A stretch of 64,000 nt of DNA from Pseudomonas fluorescens (GTDB lineage: Bacteria > Pseudomonadota > Gammaproteobacteria > Pseudomonadales > Pseudomonadaceae). The notes under the pieces are model-generated. The model had not been told where the DNA came from, did not search any database, and saw only the letters and a list, made by a program, of their open reading frames with translations. Location of the stretch: positions 1 to 64,000 of the forward strand of contig NZ_LACH01000009.1 of NCBI RefSeq assembly GCF_000968015.1, read 5' to 3'. Below, in pieces: positions 53,900 to 63,686 of the stretch (positions within the stretch are counted from its first letter, which is position 1; each line of letters opens with the position of its first letter). The position numbers and the translations under genes were made by a program.

Positions 53900-54622
53900 A
53901 TGCTGGATCAACTCGATCCCCCGGTCATTGCCCAAGACGATTCAGAGACACTTTCCGAGAACGTCTTCCGGCGCATTCAGGCGGCCATCGTCAAGGGCGA
54001 GATCGCCCCGGGCAGCAAGATCTCCGAGCCGGAACTGGCGCGCACCTATGGCATCAGCCGCGGGCCGCTGCGCGAGGCGATCCACCGTCTGGAAGGCCAG
54101 CGCCTGCTGGTTCGCGTACCGCACGTCGGGGCGCGGGTGGTTTCGCTAAGCCATGCCGAGCTGCTGGAACTCTACGAAATCCGCGAATCCCTCGAAGGCA
54201 TGGCCTGCCGTCTGGCGGCCGAGCGCATGACGCTCGAAGAAATCGACGAACTGCGCCGGGTTCTCGAAACCCATGAGCGCGATGCGGCGTTTCAGGCCGG
54301 TGTCGGCTACTACCAGCAGGAAGGCGATTTCGACTTCCATTACCGAATCATCCAGGGCAGCGGCAACCGCACCCTGACGCAGATGCTCTGCGGCGAGCTC
54401 TATCAACTGGTGCGCATGTACCGCATCCAGTTTTCCACCACGCCCAATCGCCCGCGTCAGGCCTTTGCCGAGCACCACCGAATTCTCGACGCCATCGCCG
54501 ACCGTGACGGTGAGCTAGCCGAGTTGTTGATGCGCCGCCATATCGGCGCCTCCAAACGCAATATCGCCCGTCACTACCAGGACGGCACACACCAGACAGC
54601 CACTGAACGAGGTGAGTCATGA
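53900..54622 (+). CDS. GntR family regulator of the methylcitrate cluster (FCD type)
   Basis: A 240-aa repressor or activator. The winged helix-turn-helix ([28 protein letters not shown] in part: [17 protein letters not shown]) lies at residues about 35-85, and the FCD ligand-binding domain follows, with the metal-binding His pattern ([18 protein letters not shown]). It stands first in the propionate gene cluster and its stop overlaps the prpB ATG (ATGA), so it is co-transcribed. Two TGTCGACAAT operators flank its promoter. The effector is probably methylcitrate or 2-methylisocitrate (inferred). Confidence 0.9.
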   Translation: MLDQLDPPVIAQDDSETLSENVFRRIQAAIVKGEIAPGSKISEPELARTYGISRGPLREAIHRLEGQRLLVRVPHVGARVVSLSHAELLELYEIRESLEGMACRLAAERMTLEEIDELRRVLETHERDAAFQAGVGYYQQEGDFDFHYRIIQGSGNRTLTQMLCGELYQLVRMYRIQFSTTPNRPRQAFAEHHRILDAIADRDGELAELLMRRHIGASKRNIARHYQDGTHQTATERGES

Positions 54623-55509
54623 GTTCCAACAAGAGCACTCCAGGCCAGCGTTTCCGCGATGCGGTCGCCAGCGAGCATCCTTTGCAAGTGGTCGGCGCGA
54701 TCAACGCCAATCACGCGCTGCTGGCCAAGCGCGCCGGTTTCAAGGCGATTTATCTGTCGGGTGGCGGGGTGGCTGCCGGCTCCCTCGGCGTGCCGGACCT
54801 GGGTATCACCGGTCTGGACGACGTGCTGACCGACGTGCGCCGCATCACTGACGTCTGCGACCTGCCGCTGTTGGTGGACGTGGACACCGGTTTCGGTTCC
54901 TCGGCGTTCAACGTGGCGCGTACCGTCAAGTCGATGATCAAGTTCGGCGCGGCGGCGATTCACATCGAAGACCAGGTCGGCGCCAAGCGCTGCGGTCACC
55001 GCCCTAATAAAGAGATCGTGTCCTTGCAGGAAATGGTCGATCGGATCAAGGCTGCTGTTGATGCGCGTACCGATGACAGCTTCGTGATCATGGCCCGTAC
55101 CGACGCCCTGGCAGTGGAAGGTCTGGAATCCGCTTTGGATCGCGCCGCGGCGTGCATCGAGGCTGGCGCCGACATGATCTTCCCGGAAGCCATCACCGAA
55201 CTGGACATGTACAAGCTGTTCGCCAACCGCGTGAAAGCGCCGATCCTGGCCAACATCACCGAATTCGGCGCGACCCCGCTGTACACCACCGAGCAACTCG
55301 CCGCTGCTGATGTGTCGCTGGTGCTGTACCCGTTGTCGGCGTTCCGCGCGATGAACAAAGCCGCGGAAAACGTCTACACCGCCATCCGTCGCGACGGCAC
55401 GCAACAGAACGTTATCGACACCATGCAGACCCGCATGGAGCTTTACGATCGCATCGACTACCACACCTTCGAGCAGAAGCTCGATGCGTTGTTTGCGGCG
55501 AAGAAATAA
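54619..55509 (+). CDS. prpB: 2-methylisocitrate lyase
   Basis: A 296-aa enzyme that splits 2-methylisocitrate into pyruvate and succinate, the last step of propionate breakdown. The catalytic KRCGH motif lies at 123-127 ([18 protein letters not shown]), and [10 protein letters not shown] gives the metal-binding Asp residues. Length is normal. The ATG overlaps the stop of the regulator by 4 bases. Confidence 0.96.
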   Translation: MSSNKSTPGQRFRDAVASEHPLQVVGAINANHALLAKRAGFKAIYLSGGGVAAGSLGVPDLGITGLDDVLTDVRRITDVCDLPLLVDVDTGFGSSAFNVARTVKSMIKFGAAAIHIEDQVGAKRCGHRPNKEIVSLQEMVDRIKAAVDARTDDSFVIMARTDALAVEGLESALDRAAACIEAGADMIFPEAITELDMYKLFANRVKAPILANITEFGATPLYTTEQLAAADVSLVLYPLSAFRAMNKAAENVYTAIRRDGTQQNVIDTMQTRMELYDRIDYHTFEQKLDALFAAKK

Positions 55510-55510
55510 A

Positions 55511-55614
55511 GATCAAAAGATCGCAGCCTCGCTCCGCTCGACAGCTCCTACAGGAATGTTGCCGAACGCGGTCAATGTAGGAGCTGTCGAGCTCAAGCGA
55601 GGCTGCGATCTTTT
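55511..55614. repeat. Palindromic repeat between prpB and prpC
   Basis: GATCAAAAGATCGCAGCCTC...CGACAGCTCCTACAGG and the inverse ATGTAGGAGCTGTCGAG...GAGGCTGCGATCTTTT form a large hairpin in the 176-base gap between prpB and prpC. Confidence 0.85.
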
Positions 55615-55685
55615 CGGCATCACCGAAATACCTGATGAAACAAAATTTGCCGATTCCCTAACAAATTCAAAAACTGGAGACAGCA

Positions 55686-56813
55686 ATGGCCGAAGCAAAA
55701 GTACTCAGTGGCGCCGGGCTCCGTGGCCAGGTTGCCGGGCAAACTGCACTGTCCACCGTGGGCCAGTCGGGCGCAGGCCTGACCTATCGTGGCTACGACG
55801 TTCGCGAACTGGCGGCTGACGCACAATTCGAAGAAGTGGCCTACCTGCTGCTTTACGGTGAATTGCCGACCCAAACACAACTCGCCGCTTACATCAGTAA
55901 ACTGAGCAAGCTGCGCGACCTGCCGCAAGCGCTGAAAGAAGTGCTGGAACGCATCCCCGCCGACGCCCACCCGATGGACGTGATGCGCACCGGTTGCTCG
56001 TTCCTGGGCAACATCGAACCGGAGAAAGACTTCTCCGAACAACACGACGTGACCGACCGTCTGCTGGCCGCGTTCCCGGCGATCATGTGCTACTGGTATC
56101 GCTTCAGCCACGACGGCAAACGCATCAGCTGCGTGAGCGACGAACAATCCATCGGCGGTCACTTCCTGCACCTGCTGCACGACAAGAAGCCGAGCGAGTT
56201 GCACGTCAAAGTGATGAACGTTTCGCTGATCCTCTACGCGGAACACGAGTTCAACGCCTCGACGTTCACCGCACGGGTTTGCGCCTCGACCCTGTCGGAC
56301 ATGTTCTCCTGCATCACCGCCGCCATCGGTTCGCTGCGCGGTCCGCTGCACGGCGGCGCCAACGAAGCGGCGATGGAAATGATCGAACGCTTCAGCTCGC
56401 CGGAAGAGGCGATCAAAGGCACCCTCGGCATGCTCGAGCGCAAGGACAAGATCATGGGCTTCGGCCACGCGATCTATAAGGACAACGATCCGCGCAACGA
56501 GGTGATCAAGGGCTGGTCGAAAAAACTCGCTGACGAAGTGGGCGACACCGTGTTGTTCCCGGTCTCCGAAGCCATCGACAAGACCATGTGGGAGCAGAAG
56601 AAACTGTTCCCGAACGCCGACTTCTACCACGCGTCGACGTACCACTTCATGGGCATCCCGACCAAGTTGTTCACACCGATTTTCGTCTGCTCGCGCCTGA
56701 CCGGCTGGGCGGCGCACGTGTTCGAACAACGTGCCAACAACCGCATCATCCGCCCGAGCGCCGAGTACGTCGGCGTCGAACAGCGCAAGTTCGTGCCAAT
56801 CGAACAACGCTGA
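55686..56813 (+). CDS. prpC: 2-methylcitrate synthase
   Basis: A 375-aa citrate-synthase-fold enzyme that condenses propionyl-CoA with oxaloacetate. Catalytic segments are GGHFLHLLHDKKPSE-type, GPLHGGANEAAMEM (His), MGFGHAIYKDNDPRN (His) and the C-terminal Arg region. ACTGGAGACAGCA precedes the ATG. Context with prpB, acnD, prpF and prpD supports methylcitrate rather than citrate synthesis. Confidence 0.96.
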   Translation: MAEAKVLSGAGLRGQVAGQTALSTVGQSGAGLTYRGYDVRELAADAQFEEVAYLLLYGELPTQTQLAAYISKLSKLRDLPQALKEVLERIPADAHPMDVMRTGCSFLGNIEPEKDFSEQHDVTDRLLAAFPAIMCYWYRFSHDGKRISCVSDEQSIGGHFLHLLHDKKPSELHVKVMNVSLILYAEHEFNASTFTARVCASTLSDMFSCITAAIGSLRGPLHGGANEAAMEMIERFSSPEEAIKGTLGMLERKDKIMGFGHAIYKDNDPRNEVIKGWSKKLADEVGDTVLFPVSEAIDKTMWEQKKLFPNADFYHASTYHFMGIPTKLFTPIFVCSRLTGWAAHVFEQRANNRIIRPSAEYVGVEQRKFVPIEQR

Positions 56814-56852
56814 ATGGTGAAGGCCTGCACAGGGATCTGAATTCAACACAGG

Positions 56853-56946
56853 TCCCTGTGGGAGCGAGCTTGCTCGCGATAGTGGTGGGTCAGTCGACAT
56901 CAATGTCGGATGTGACTCAGTCATCGCGAGCAAGCTCGCTCCCACA
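56853..56946. repeat. Inverted pair of REP elements between prpC and acnD
   Basis: TCCCTGTGGGAGCGAGCTTG and the inverse ATCGCGAGCAAGCTCGCTCC lie in the 203-base gap. Confidence 0.9.
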
Positions 56947-57016
56947 GTGGATGGTGTTGAGTTCAAGCCCGGTACCAGGCCCCACCTTTTGAAATCACCG
57001 TGACCGAGTCCTGACG

Positions 57017-59611
57017 ATGAACACTGAATTCCGTAAACCGCTGCCCGGCAGCCATCTGGATTACTTCGACGTCCGTGCGGCTGTCGAAGCCATCCAGCCC
57101 GGCGCCTACGACACTCTGCCGTACACCTCCCGCGTGCTGGCGGAAAACCTGGTGCGTCGCTGCGACCCGGCCACCCTCACCGAATCCCTGAAGCAGTTTA
57201 TCGAGCGCAAGCGCGACCTCGACTTCCCGTGGTTCCCGGCCCGCGTGGTGTGCCACGACATTCTCGGCCAGACCGCGCTGGTCGACCTCGCCGGCCTGCG
57301 TGACGCCATCGCCCTGCAAGGTGGCGACCCGGCGCAAGTGAACCCGGTGGTGCCGACACAATTGATCGTCGATCACTCCCTGGCCGTCGAACGCGGTGGT
57401 TTCGATCCAGAGGCGTTCGAGAAGAACCGCGCCATCGAAGACCGTCGCAACGAAGACCGTTTCCACTTCATCAACTGGACCAAAAAGGCGTTCAAGAACG
57501 TTGATGTGATTCCACCGGGCAACGGGATCATGCACCAGATCAACCTGGAGAAAATGTCTCCGGTGATTCAGGTGCGCGATGGTGTTGCCTTCCCTGATAC
57601 CTGCGTCGGTACCGACAGCCACACCCCGCACGTCGACGCACTGGGCGTGATCGCCATCGGTGTCGGCGGCCTGGAAGCTGAAAGCGTGATGCTTGGCCGC
57701 GCGTCGTGGATGCGTCTGCCGGAAAGCGTCGGCGTCGAATTGACGGGCAAGCTGCAACCGGGCATCACCGCCACCGACATGGTGCTGGCGTTGACCGAGT
57801 TCCTGCGTCAGCAAAAAGTCGTCGGTGCGTGGCTGGAATTCTTCGGCGAAGGCGCCTCCGCGCTGACTCTCGGCGACCGCGCAACCATTTCCAACATGGC
57901 CCCGGAATACGGCGCCACCGCAGCGATGTTCTACATCGACCAGCAGACCATCGACTACCTGAAACTCACCGGCCGCGAAGACGAGCAGGTGCAGTTGGTC
58001 GAGAGCTACGCCAAGACTACAGGCCTGTGGGCTGACAGCCTGAAAGGCGCGCAATACGAGCGCGGGTTGACCTTCAACCTGTCCTCGGTGGTGCGCAACA
58101 TGGCCGGCCCGAGCAACCCGCACGCCCGCGTCGCGACTTCCGATCTCGCCGCCCAAGGCATCTCCGGCCAGTGGGACGACGTTCCGGGCCAGATGCCGGA
58201 CGGCGCGGTGATCATCGCCGCCATCACCAGTTGCACCAACACCAGCAACCCGCGCAACGTCATCGCCGCCGGTCTGCTGGCGCGCAATGCCAACAAGCTC
58301 GGATTGACCCGCAAGCCGTGGGTCAAATCGTCGCTGGCGCCGGGTTCGAAAACCGTGGCGCTCTACCTGGACGAAGCCGGCCTGACCACTGAGTTGGAGC
58401 AACTCGGCTTCGGCGTCGTGGCTTTCGCTTGCACCACGTGCAACGGCATGTCCGGCGCGCTGGACCCGGTGATCCAGCAAGAGATCATCGACCGCGACCT
58501 GTACGCCACTGCGGTGCTGTCCGGCAACCGCAACTTCGACGGCCGGATTCACCCATACGCCAAGAACGCCTTCCTCGCTTCGCCGCCGTTGGTGGTTGCT
58601 TACGCCATCGCCGGGACCATCCGTTTCGACATCGAAAAAGATGTGCTGGGTGTGGTTGACGGTAAGGAAATCCGCCTGAAAGACATCTGGCCGAGCGACG
58701 AAGAAATCGACGCAGTGGTCAAGGCATCGGTCAAGCCGGAGCAGTTCCGTCAGGTCTACATTCCGATGTTCGCCATCCACGAAGACACCGGTCCGAAAGT
58801 GACGCCGCTGTACGACTGGCGCGAGATGAGCACCTACATCCGCCGTCCGCCGTACTGGGAAGGCGCGTTGGCCGGCGCACGTCCGCTCAAGGGCATGCGC
58901 CCGCTGGCTGTGCTGCCGGACAACATCACCACCGATCACCTGTCGCCTTCGAACGCGATCATGCTCGACAGCGCCGCCGGCGAATACCTGGCGAAAATGG
59001 GCCTGCCGGAAGAGGACTTCAACTCTTACGCAACGCACCGCGGTGACCACCTGACCGCGCAACGCGCCACCTTCGCCAACCCGAAACTGTTCAATGAAAT
59101 GGTTCAGGAAAACGGCAAGGTCAAGCAGGGTTCACTGGCTCGCGTCGAGCCGGAAGGCAAAGTGATGCGCATGTGGGAAGCCATCGAAACCTATATGGAG
59201 CGCAAGCAGCCGCTGATCATCATCGCCGGCGCCGACTACGGTCAGGGCTCGTCCCGCGACTGGGCGGCCAAAGGCGTGCGTCTGGCCGGTGTGGAAGCGA
59301 TTGCGGCCGAAGGCTTCGAGCGCATTCACCGCACCAACCTGGTGGGCATGGGCGTGTTGCCGCTGGAGTTCAAGCCGGGCACCGATCGCAAGACATTAGG
59401 CATCGATGGCAGCGAAACCTACGACGTGATCGGTGAGCGCACCCCGCGTGCCGAGCTGACGCTGGTGATTAACCGCAAGAACGGCGAACGCGTCGAAGTG
59501 CCGGTGACTTGCCGCCTCGACACCGCCGAAGAAGTGTCGATCTACGAGGCCGGCGGCGTGTTGCAACGCTTCGCTCAGGACTTCCTCGAAGAATCGGCGG
59601 TTGCCGTTTAA
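57017..59611 (+). CDS. acnD: Fe/S-dependent 2-methylisocitrate dehydratase AcnD
   Basis: An 864-aa aconitase-family enzyme that dehydrates 2-methylcitrate to 2-methyl-trans-aconitate. The iron-sulfur ligands are Cys in ITSCTNTSNP (about 407) and the CxxC pair in CTTCNGMSG (about 472-475). The substrate-binding YGQGSSRDWAAKG lies near the C-terminus. AcnD rather than a general aconitase is indicated by its position next to prpF. CCGAGTCCTGACG is a weak ribosome-binding site. Confidence 0.95.
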   Translation: MNTEFRKPLPGSHLDYFDVRAAVEAIQPGAYDTLPYTSRVLAENLVRRCDPATLTESLKQFIERKRDLDFPWFPARVVCHDILGQTALVDLAGLRDAIALQGGDPAQVNPVVPTQLIVDHSLAVERGGFDPEAFEKNRAIEDRRNEDRFHFINWTKKAFKNVDVIPPGNGIMHQINLEKMSPVIQVRDGVAFPDTCVGTDSHTPHVDALGVIAIGVGGLEAESVMLGRASWMRLPESVGVELTGKLQPGITATDMVLALTEFLRQQKVVGAWLEFFGEGASALTLGDRATISNMAPEYGATAAMFYIDQQTIDYLKLTGREDEQVQLVESYAKTTGLWADSLKGAQYERGLTFNLSSVVRNMAGPSNPHARVATSDLAAQGISGQWDDVPGQMPDGAVIIAAITSCTNTSNPRNVIAAGLLARNANKLGLTRKPWVKSSLAPGSKTVALYLDEAGLTTELEQLGFGVVAFACTTCNGMSGALDPVIQQEIIDRDLYATAVLSGNRNFDGRIHPYAKNAFLASPPLVVAYAIAGTIRFDIEKDVLGVVDGKEIRLKDIWPSDEEIDAVVKASVKPEQFRQVYIPMFAIHEDTGPKVTPLYDWREMSTYIRRPPYWEGALAGARPLKGMRPLAVLPDNITTDHLSPSNAIMLDSAAGEYLAKMGLPEEDFNSYATHRGDHLTAQRATFANPKLFNEMVQENGKVKQGSLARVEPEGKVMRMWEAIETYMERKQPLIIIAGADYGQGSSRDWAAKGVRLAGVEAIAAEGFERIHRTNLVGMGVLPLEFKPGTDRKTLGIDGSETYDVIGERTPRAELTLVINRKNGERVEVPVTCRLDTAEEVSIYEAGGVLQRFAQDFLEESAVAV

Positions 59612-59665
59612 CACGATGAGTTCGGGCGGGGCCGTGCGGTCCCGCTCGATCCTAAAAGGAACATC

Positions 59666-60856
59666 ATGGCTCACGCACCTCAAATTAGAATCCCCGCCAC
59701 CTACATGCGCGGCGGCACCAGCAAAGGCGTGTTTTTCAGCCTGAAAGACCTGCCCGAAGCGGCACAGGTTCCAGGCCCGGCGCGCGATGCCTTGTTGCTG
59801 CGCGTGATCGGCAGCCCCGATCCGTACGACAAACAAATCGACGGCATGGGCGGCGCGACTTCCAGTACCAGCAAAACCGTGATCCTGTCGAAAAGCGTCA
59901 AGGCCGATCACGACGTCGATTACCTGTTCGGTCAGGTGTCCATCGACAAGCCTTTCGTCGACTGGAGCGGCAACTGCGGCAACCTGTCGGCGGCGGTCGG
60001 ATCGTTCGCCATCAGCAATGGTCTGGTGGACGCCAGCCGCATCCCGCATAACGGCGTTGCCGTGGTTCGCGTGTGGCAGGCCAACATCGGCAAGACCATC
60101 ATCGCCCACGTGCCGATCACCAATGGTGAAGTGCAGGAAACCGGTGATTTCGAACTCGACGGCGTGACCTTTCCGGCCGCTGAAGTGCAGGTCGAATTCA
60201 TGGACCCGGCGGCGGAAGAAGAGGGCGGCGGTGGTTCGATGTTCCCTACCGGCAACCTGGTCGATGACCTCGAAGTGCCCGGCGTCGGGACCCTCAAGGC
60301 GACTATGATCAATGCCGGTATTCCGACGATTTTCGTTAATGCTGAAGACATCGGTTACACCGGCACCGAGCTGCAAGGCGCGATCAACAGTGATCCGAAA
60401 GCGCTGCTGATGTTTGAAACCATTCGGGCTTACGGCGCATTGCGCATGGGCTTGATCAAGGATCTGGACGAAGCGGCCAAGCGTCAGCACACGCCTAAGG
60501 TTGCCTTTGTGGCCAAGCCGGCGGACTACGTTGCTTCGAGTGGCAAGGCGATTGCGGCGGGTGATGTCGATTTGTTGGTACGCGCATTGTCGATGGGCAA
60601 ATTGCACCACGCGATGATGGGCACGGCGGCCGTGGCCATCGGTACGGCGGCGGCGATTTCCGGCACGTTGGTGAACCTCGCTGCGGGCGGTATCGAACGC
60701 AATGCCGTGCGCTTTGGGCATCCGTCCGGCACCTTGCGTGTGGGGGCTGAAGCCAGCCAGGTCAACGGTGAATGGACTGTGAACAAAGCCATCATGAGCC
60801 GCAGTGCGCGGGTGTTGATGGAAGGTTACGTCCGCGTGCCGGGTGATTCGTTCTGA
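59666..60856 (+). CDS. prpF: 2-methylaconitate cis-trans isomerase PrpF
   Basis: A 396-aa enzyme that converts the trans product of AcnD to 2-methyl-cis-aconitate for hydration. The N-terminus IPATYMRGGTSKGVFFSLKD, SGNCGNLSAAVGSFA and the C-terminal EASQVNGEWTVNKAIMSRSAR are family hallmarks. AAAAGGAACATC precedes the ATG, 54 bases after acnD, so the two are translated together. Confidence 0.96.
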   Translation: MAHAPQIRIPATYMRGGTSKGVFFSLKDLPEAAQVPGPARDALLLRVIGSPDPYDKQIDGMGGATSSTSKTVILSKSVKADHDVDYLFGQVSIDKPFVDWSGNCGNLSAAVGSFAISNGLVDASRIPHNGVAVVRVWQANIGKTIIAHVPITNGEVQETGDFELDGVTFPAAEVQVEFMDPAAEEEGGGGSMFPTGNLVDDLEVPGVGTLKATMINAGIPTIFVNAEDIGYTGTELQGAINSDPKALLMFETIRAYGALRMGLIKDLDEAAKRQHTPKVAFVAKPADYVASSGKAIAAGDVDLLVRALSMGKLHHAMMGTAAVAIGTAAAISGTLVNLAAGGIERNAVRFGHPSGTLRVGAEASQVNGEWTVNKAIMSRSARVLMEGYVRVPGDSF

Positions 60857-60881
60857 CACAAATCCAGAAGTAAACACAAAA

Positions 60882-60975
60882 CCCTGTAGGAGCGAGCCTG
60901 CTCGCGATGAGGCCATAACATTCAATATGCTTGTTGCCAGTCATACCGCCATCGCGAGCAGGCTCGCTCCTACAG
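60882..60975. repeat. Inverted pair of variant REP elements between prpF and prpD
   Basis: CCCTGTAGGAGCGAGCCTGC and the inverse CGAGCAGGCTCGCTCCTACA lie in the 212-base gap. Confidence 0.85.
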
Positions 60976-61068
60976 TGGATCGCATTTCAACAATAAGAAT
61001 CTTGTAACCGACTGAGATTTATCTGAACCGAGGTCCCATCAACGAACCACTTCAAGAGTGAATCGAAC

Positions 61069-62553
61069 ATGAGCACCAACGTCGACCAGAACAACCGCCC
61101 CGACTACGACACGGTCCTGCAGGACGTTGCCGACTACGTCCTCAACTTCAAGATCCAATCCGCCGAAGCCCTCGACACCGCCCGCAACTGCCTGATGGAC
61201 ACGTTGGGCTGTGGCCTGCTGGCCCTGCGCTTTCCCGAATGCACCAAACACCTCGGCCCCATGGTGGAAGGCACCGTCGTTCCGTTCGGCGCGCGCGTCC
61301 CCGGCACCAGTTATCGCCTCGACCCGGTCAAGGCGGCGTGGGACATCGGTTGCATCGTGCGCTGGCTCGACTACAACGACACCTGGCTCGCGGCCGAATG
61401 GGGCCATCCGTCCGATAACCTCGGCGGCATTCTCGCGGTGGCCGATCACCTGTCGCAAAAGCGCCTGGCCAATGGCGATGCGCCGCTGACCGTCCGCGTG
61501 GTACTCGAAGCCATGATCATGGCTCACGAAATCCAGGGCGTGATCGCGCTGGAAAACTCCTTCAATCGTGTAGGCCTGGATCACGTCATTCTGGTGAAAG
61601 TCGCCTCGACCGCCGTCACCGCCAAGCTGATGGGCGCCAGTCGTGAGCAGTTGCTGTCGGCGTTGTCCCATGCGTTCGCCGACGGACAGGCGCTGCGCAC
61701 TTACCGTCATGCGCCGAATGCCGGATCGCGTAAATCCTGGGCCGCAGGCGACGCGTCCAGCCGTGGCGTGCGTCTGGCGGACATCGCGATGCGCGGCGAA
61801 ATGGGCGTCCCCGGCGTACTGACCGCCAAACAATGGGGCTTCTACGACGTGCTGTTCAGCCACACCAACAACGACCTGGCGCTCAAGCCTGAAGACAAAC
61901 GCGCGTTCAGCTTCTCCCGGCCGTACGGCAGCTACGTGATGGAAAACGTGCTGTTCAAAATCAGCTTCCCGGCCGAGTTCCACGCGCAAACGGCCTGCGA
62001 AGCGGCGGTGACGCTGCACCCGCAAGTCAGAAATCGCCTGCATGAAATCGACAAAATCGTCATCACCACCCACGAATCGGCGATCCGCATCATCTCCAAG
62101 GTTGGTCCGCTGGCCAACGCTGCGGACCGTGACCATTGCATTCAGTACATGACCGCCGTGCCGCTGGCGTTCGGCAATCTGGTGGCCGAGCAGTACGAGG
62201 ACGACTTTCACGCGGCGCATCCGATCATCGACGTGCTGCGCGAAAAAATGGTCATCGTCGAAGACCCGCGTTACACCCGCGAGTACCTGGAGGCCGACAA
62301 GCGCTCCATCGCCAATGCGATACAGGTGTTCTTCAAGGATGGCTCCAGCACCGAGAACGTGTTGGTGGAATACCCGATCGGCCATCGCCGTCGTCGCACC
62401 GACGGCATTCCATTGCTGGAAGACAAGTTCAAGGCCAACCTGGCGACGCGCTTCAACGCCCAGCGCAGCGCCGAGATTTTTGCGTTGTGCAAGGATCAGG
62501 CTGCGCTTGAGGCGACACCGGTGAACCGGTTTGTGGATTTGTTCATGATTTAA
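61069..62553 (+). CDS. prpD: 2-methylcitrate dehydratase PrpD
   Basis: A 494-aa iron-independent MmgE/PrpD-family enzyme that dehydrates 2-methylcitrate directly to 2-methyl-cis-aconitate. Conserved segments are [35 protein letters not shown] and [14 protein letters not shown]. Its presence beside acnD/prpF gives two routes for the same step. Length is full. It is separated from prpF by a REP pair and may have its own promoter. Confidence 0.95.
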   Translation: MSTNVDQNNRPDYDTVLQDVADYVLNFKIQSAEALDTARNCLMDTLGCGLLALRFPECTKHLGPMVEGTVVPFGARVPGTSYRLDPVKAAWDIGCIVRWLDYNDTWLAAEWGHPSDNLGGILAVADHLSQKRLANGDAPLTVRVVLEAMIMAHEIQGVIALENSFNRVGLDHVILVKVASTAVTAKLMGASREQLLSALSHAFADGQALRTYRHAPNAGSRKSWAAGDASSRGVRLADIAMRGEMGVPGVLTAKQWGFYDVLFSHTNNDLALKPEDKRAFSFSRPYGSYVMENVLFKISFPAEFHAQTACEAAVTLHPQVRNRLHEIDKIVITTHESAIRIISKVGPLANAADRDHCIQYMTAVPLAFGNLVAEQYEDDFHAAHPIIDVLREKMVIVEDPRYTREYLEADKRSIANAIQVFFKDGSSTENVLVEYPIGHRRRRTDGIPLLEDKFKANLATRFNAQRSAEIFALCKDQAALEATPVNRFVDLFMI

Positions 62554-62570
62554 TCGAATGGATGCCATCC

Positions 62571-62652
62571 CCTGTAGGAGCTGCCGCAGGCTGCGATCTT
62601 TTGATCTTAAAAAATCAAGATCAAAAGATCGCAGCCTGCGGCAGCTCCTACA
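62571..62652. repeat. Palindromic repeat, GCTGCGATC family
   Basis: CTGTAGGAGCTGCCGCAGGC...GATCTTTTGATC and the inverse GATCAAAAGATCGCAGCCTG...CAGCTCCTACA form a near-perfect hairpin between the convergent prpD and EamA genes. Confidence 0.9.
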
Positions 62653-62661
62653 CGGATCGCT

Positions 62662-63594
62662 TCAGCCTTTGAGCCACTTTTCCACAGGCAATTTGGTGAT
62701 CGCAAACCCCGTCAGCAAAATCGCTGAGTACATCATCAATTCCCGGGACAAGGTTTGCCCCTCGTACCAGGCACCGATGATCACCGCGAATACCGGGAAA
62801 ATGATGAACACAAACGACAAAATGATCGGGCTCAGTCGCTTGAGCAGCAGGAAGTAAACGATAAATCCGCCCACCGACGCCACCAGCCCCAGATAGAGCA
62901 GGGCGCGCCACGAACGCGCGGTGATGGCACCGAACACCGGTGCTTCGACATTCAATCCGGCGACAAACAGCATCAGCCCGGCAATGCCAATGGGCAGCGT
63001 GTTGTAGGTAATCACGCTGATCGCCGTACCGTGTTTTTTCGTCACCACGTAACACAGCGCATGCATCACCGCCGCGCAGAGAATCGCCAACACCCCGAAC
63101 AGTTCGGCATGGTCCAGATGCAGCCCTTGGCTGCGGATGATCATGAACAGGCTGCCGAAACCGATGGCGATGCCCAGCACTTGCGAGGGGTAGATTTTCT
63201 CCCGCAGAAACAGCGCGGAAAACAGCAGGATGAACACCGGCATGCAGCTGAACAGCAGCGCCGTCAGACCGGACGAAACGTGCATCTCGCCGTAATTGAG
63301 CAAGTAATACGGCAGGCTGAAATACGTCAATGTGACGAAGACAAAGAACCAGCGACTTTCTCTGGGAAACAGCAGTGGTTCACGACGGATCAGGGCGAAG
63401 CCGAGAAACAACGGAAAAGCGATCAGGAACCGCAGACCGGCAGCGGTCAGCGGCGGCACGCTTTCAACGGCAATCTTGATCCCGAGCCACGTGGTGCCCC
63501 AACTCAGGCACACGATCAGGAACAGCACGCTGGTGATCAGGGCGGCCATCCAGGGTTTGGCAGTACGTGATGGTGCGCTGATGGCGATGGACAT
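62662..63594 (-). CDS. EamA (DMT) family transporter
   Basis: A 310-aa inner-membrane protein with about ten helices in two EamA repeats (SWGTTWLGIKIAVESVPP in the first; LSPIILSFVFIIFPVFAVII in the second). These carriers mostly export amino acids or other small metabolites. AAAGGAGCTCGCTC before the ATG at 63594 fixes the start; the frame runs on to 63666. A GntR/MocR-type regulator gene is divergent, a common pairing that suggests local control. Confidence 0.88.
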   Translation of the reverse strand: MSIAISAPSRTAKPWMAALITSVLFLIVCLSWGTTWLGIKIAVESVPPLTAAGLRFLIAFPLFLGFALIRREPLLFPRESRWFFVFVTLTYFSLPYYLLNYGEMHVSSGLTALLFSCMPVFILLFSALFLREKIYPSQVLGIAIGFGSLFMIIRSQGLHLDHAELFGVLAILCAAVMHALCYVVTKKHGTAISVITYNTLPIGIAGLMLFVAGLNVEAPVFGAITARSWRALLYLGLVASVGGFIVYFLLLKRLSPIILSFVFIIFPVFAVIIGAWYEGQTLSRELMMYSAILLTGFAITKLPVEKWLKG

Positions 63595-63686
63595 GAGCGA
63601 GCTCCTTTTATGTTCGGAATTGACCTTCATCTGCAAAAGGTCTATCCCTGATTGAGCCTGTTTCAAGCACGCTATTCGGGGCTGGA

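Noticed and set aside
56963..59062. 699-aa minus-strand open frame opposite acnD
   Set aside because: It is antisense to a clear AcnD with complete motifs; the composition is that of a shadow frame.
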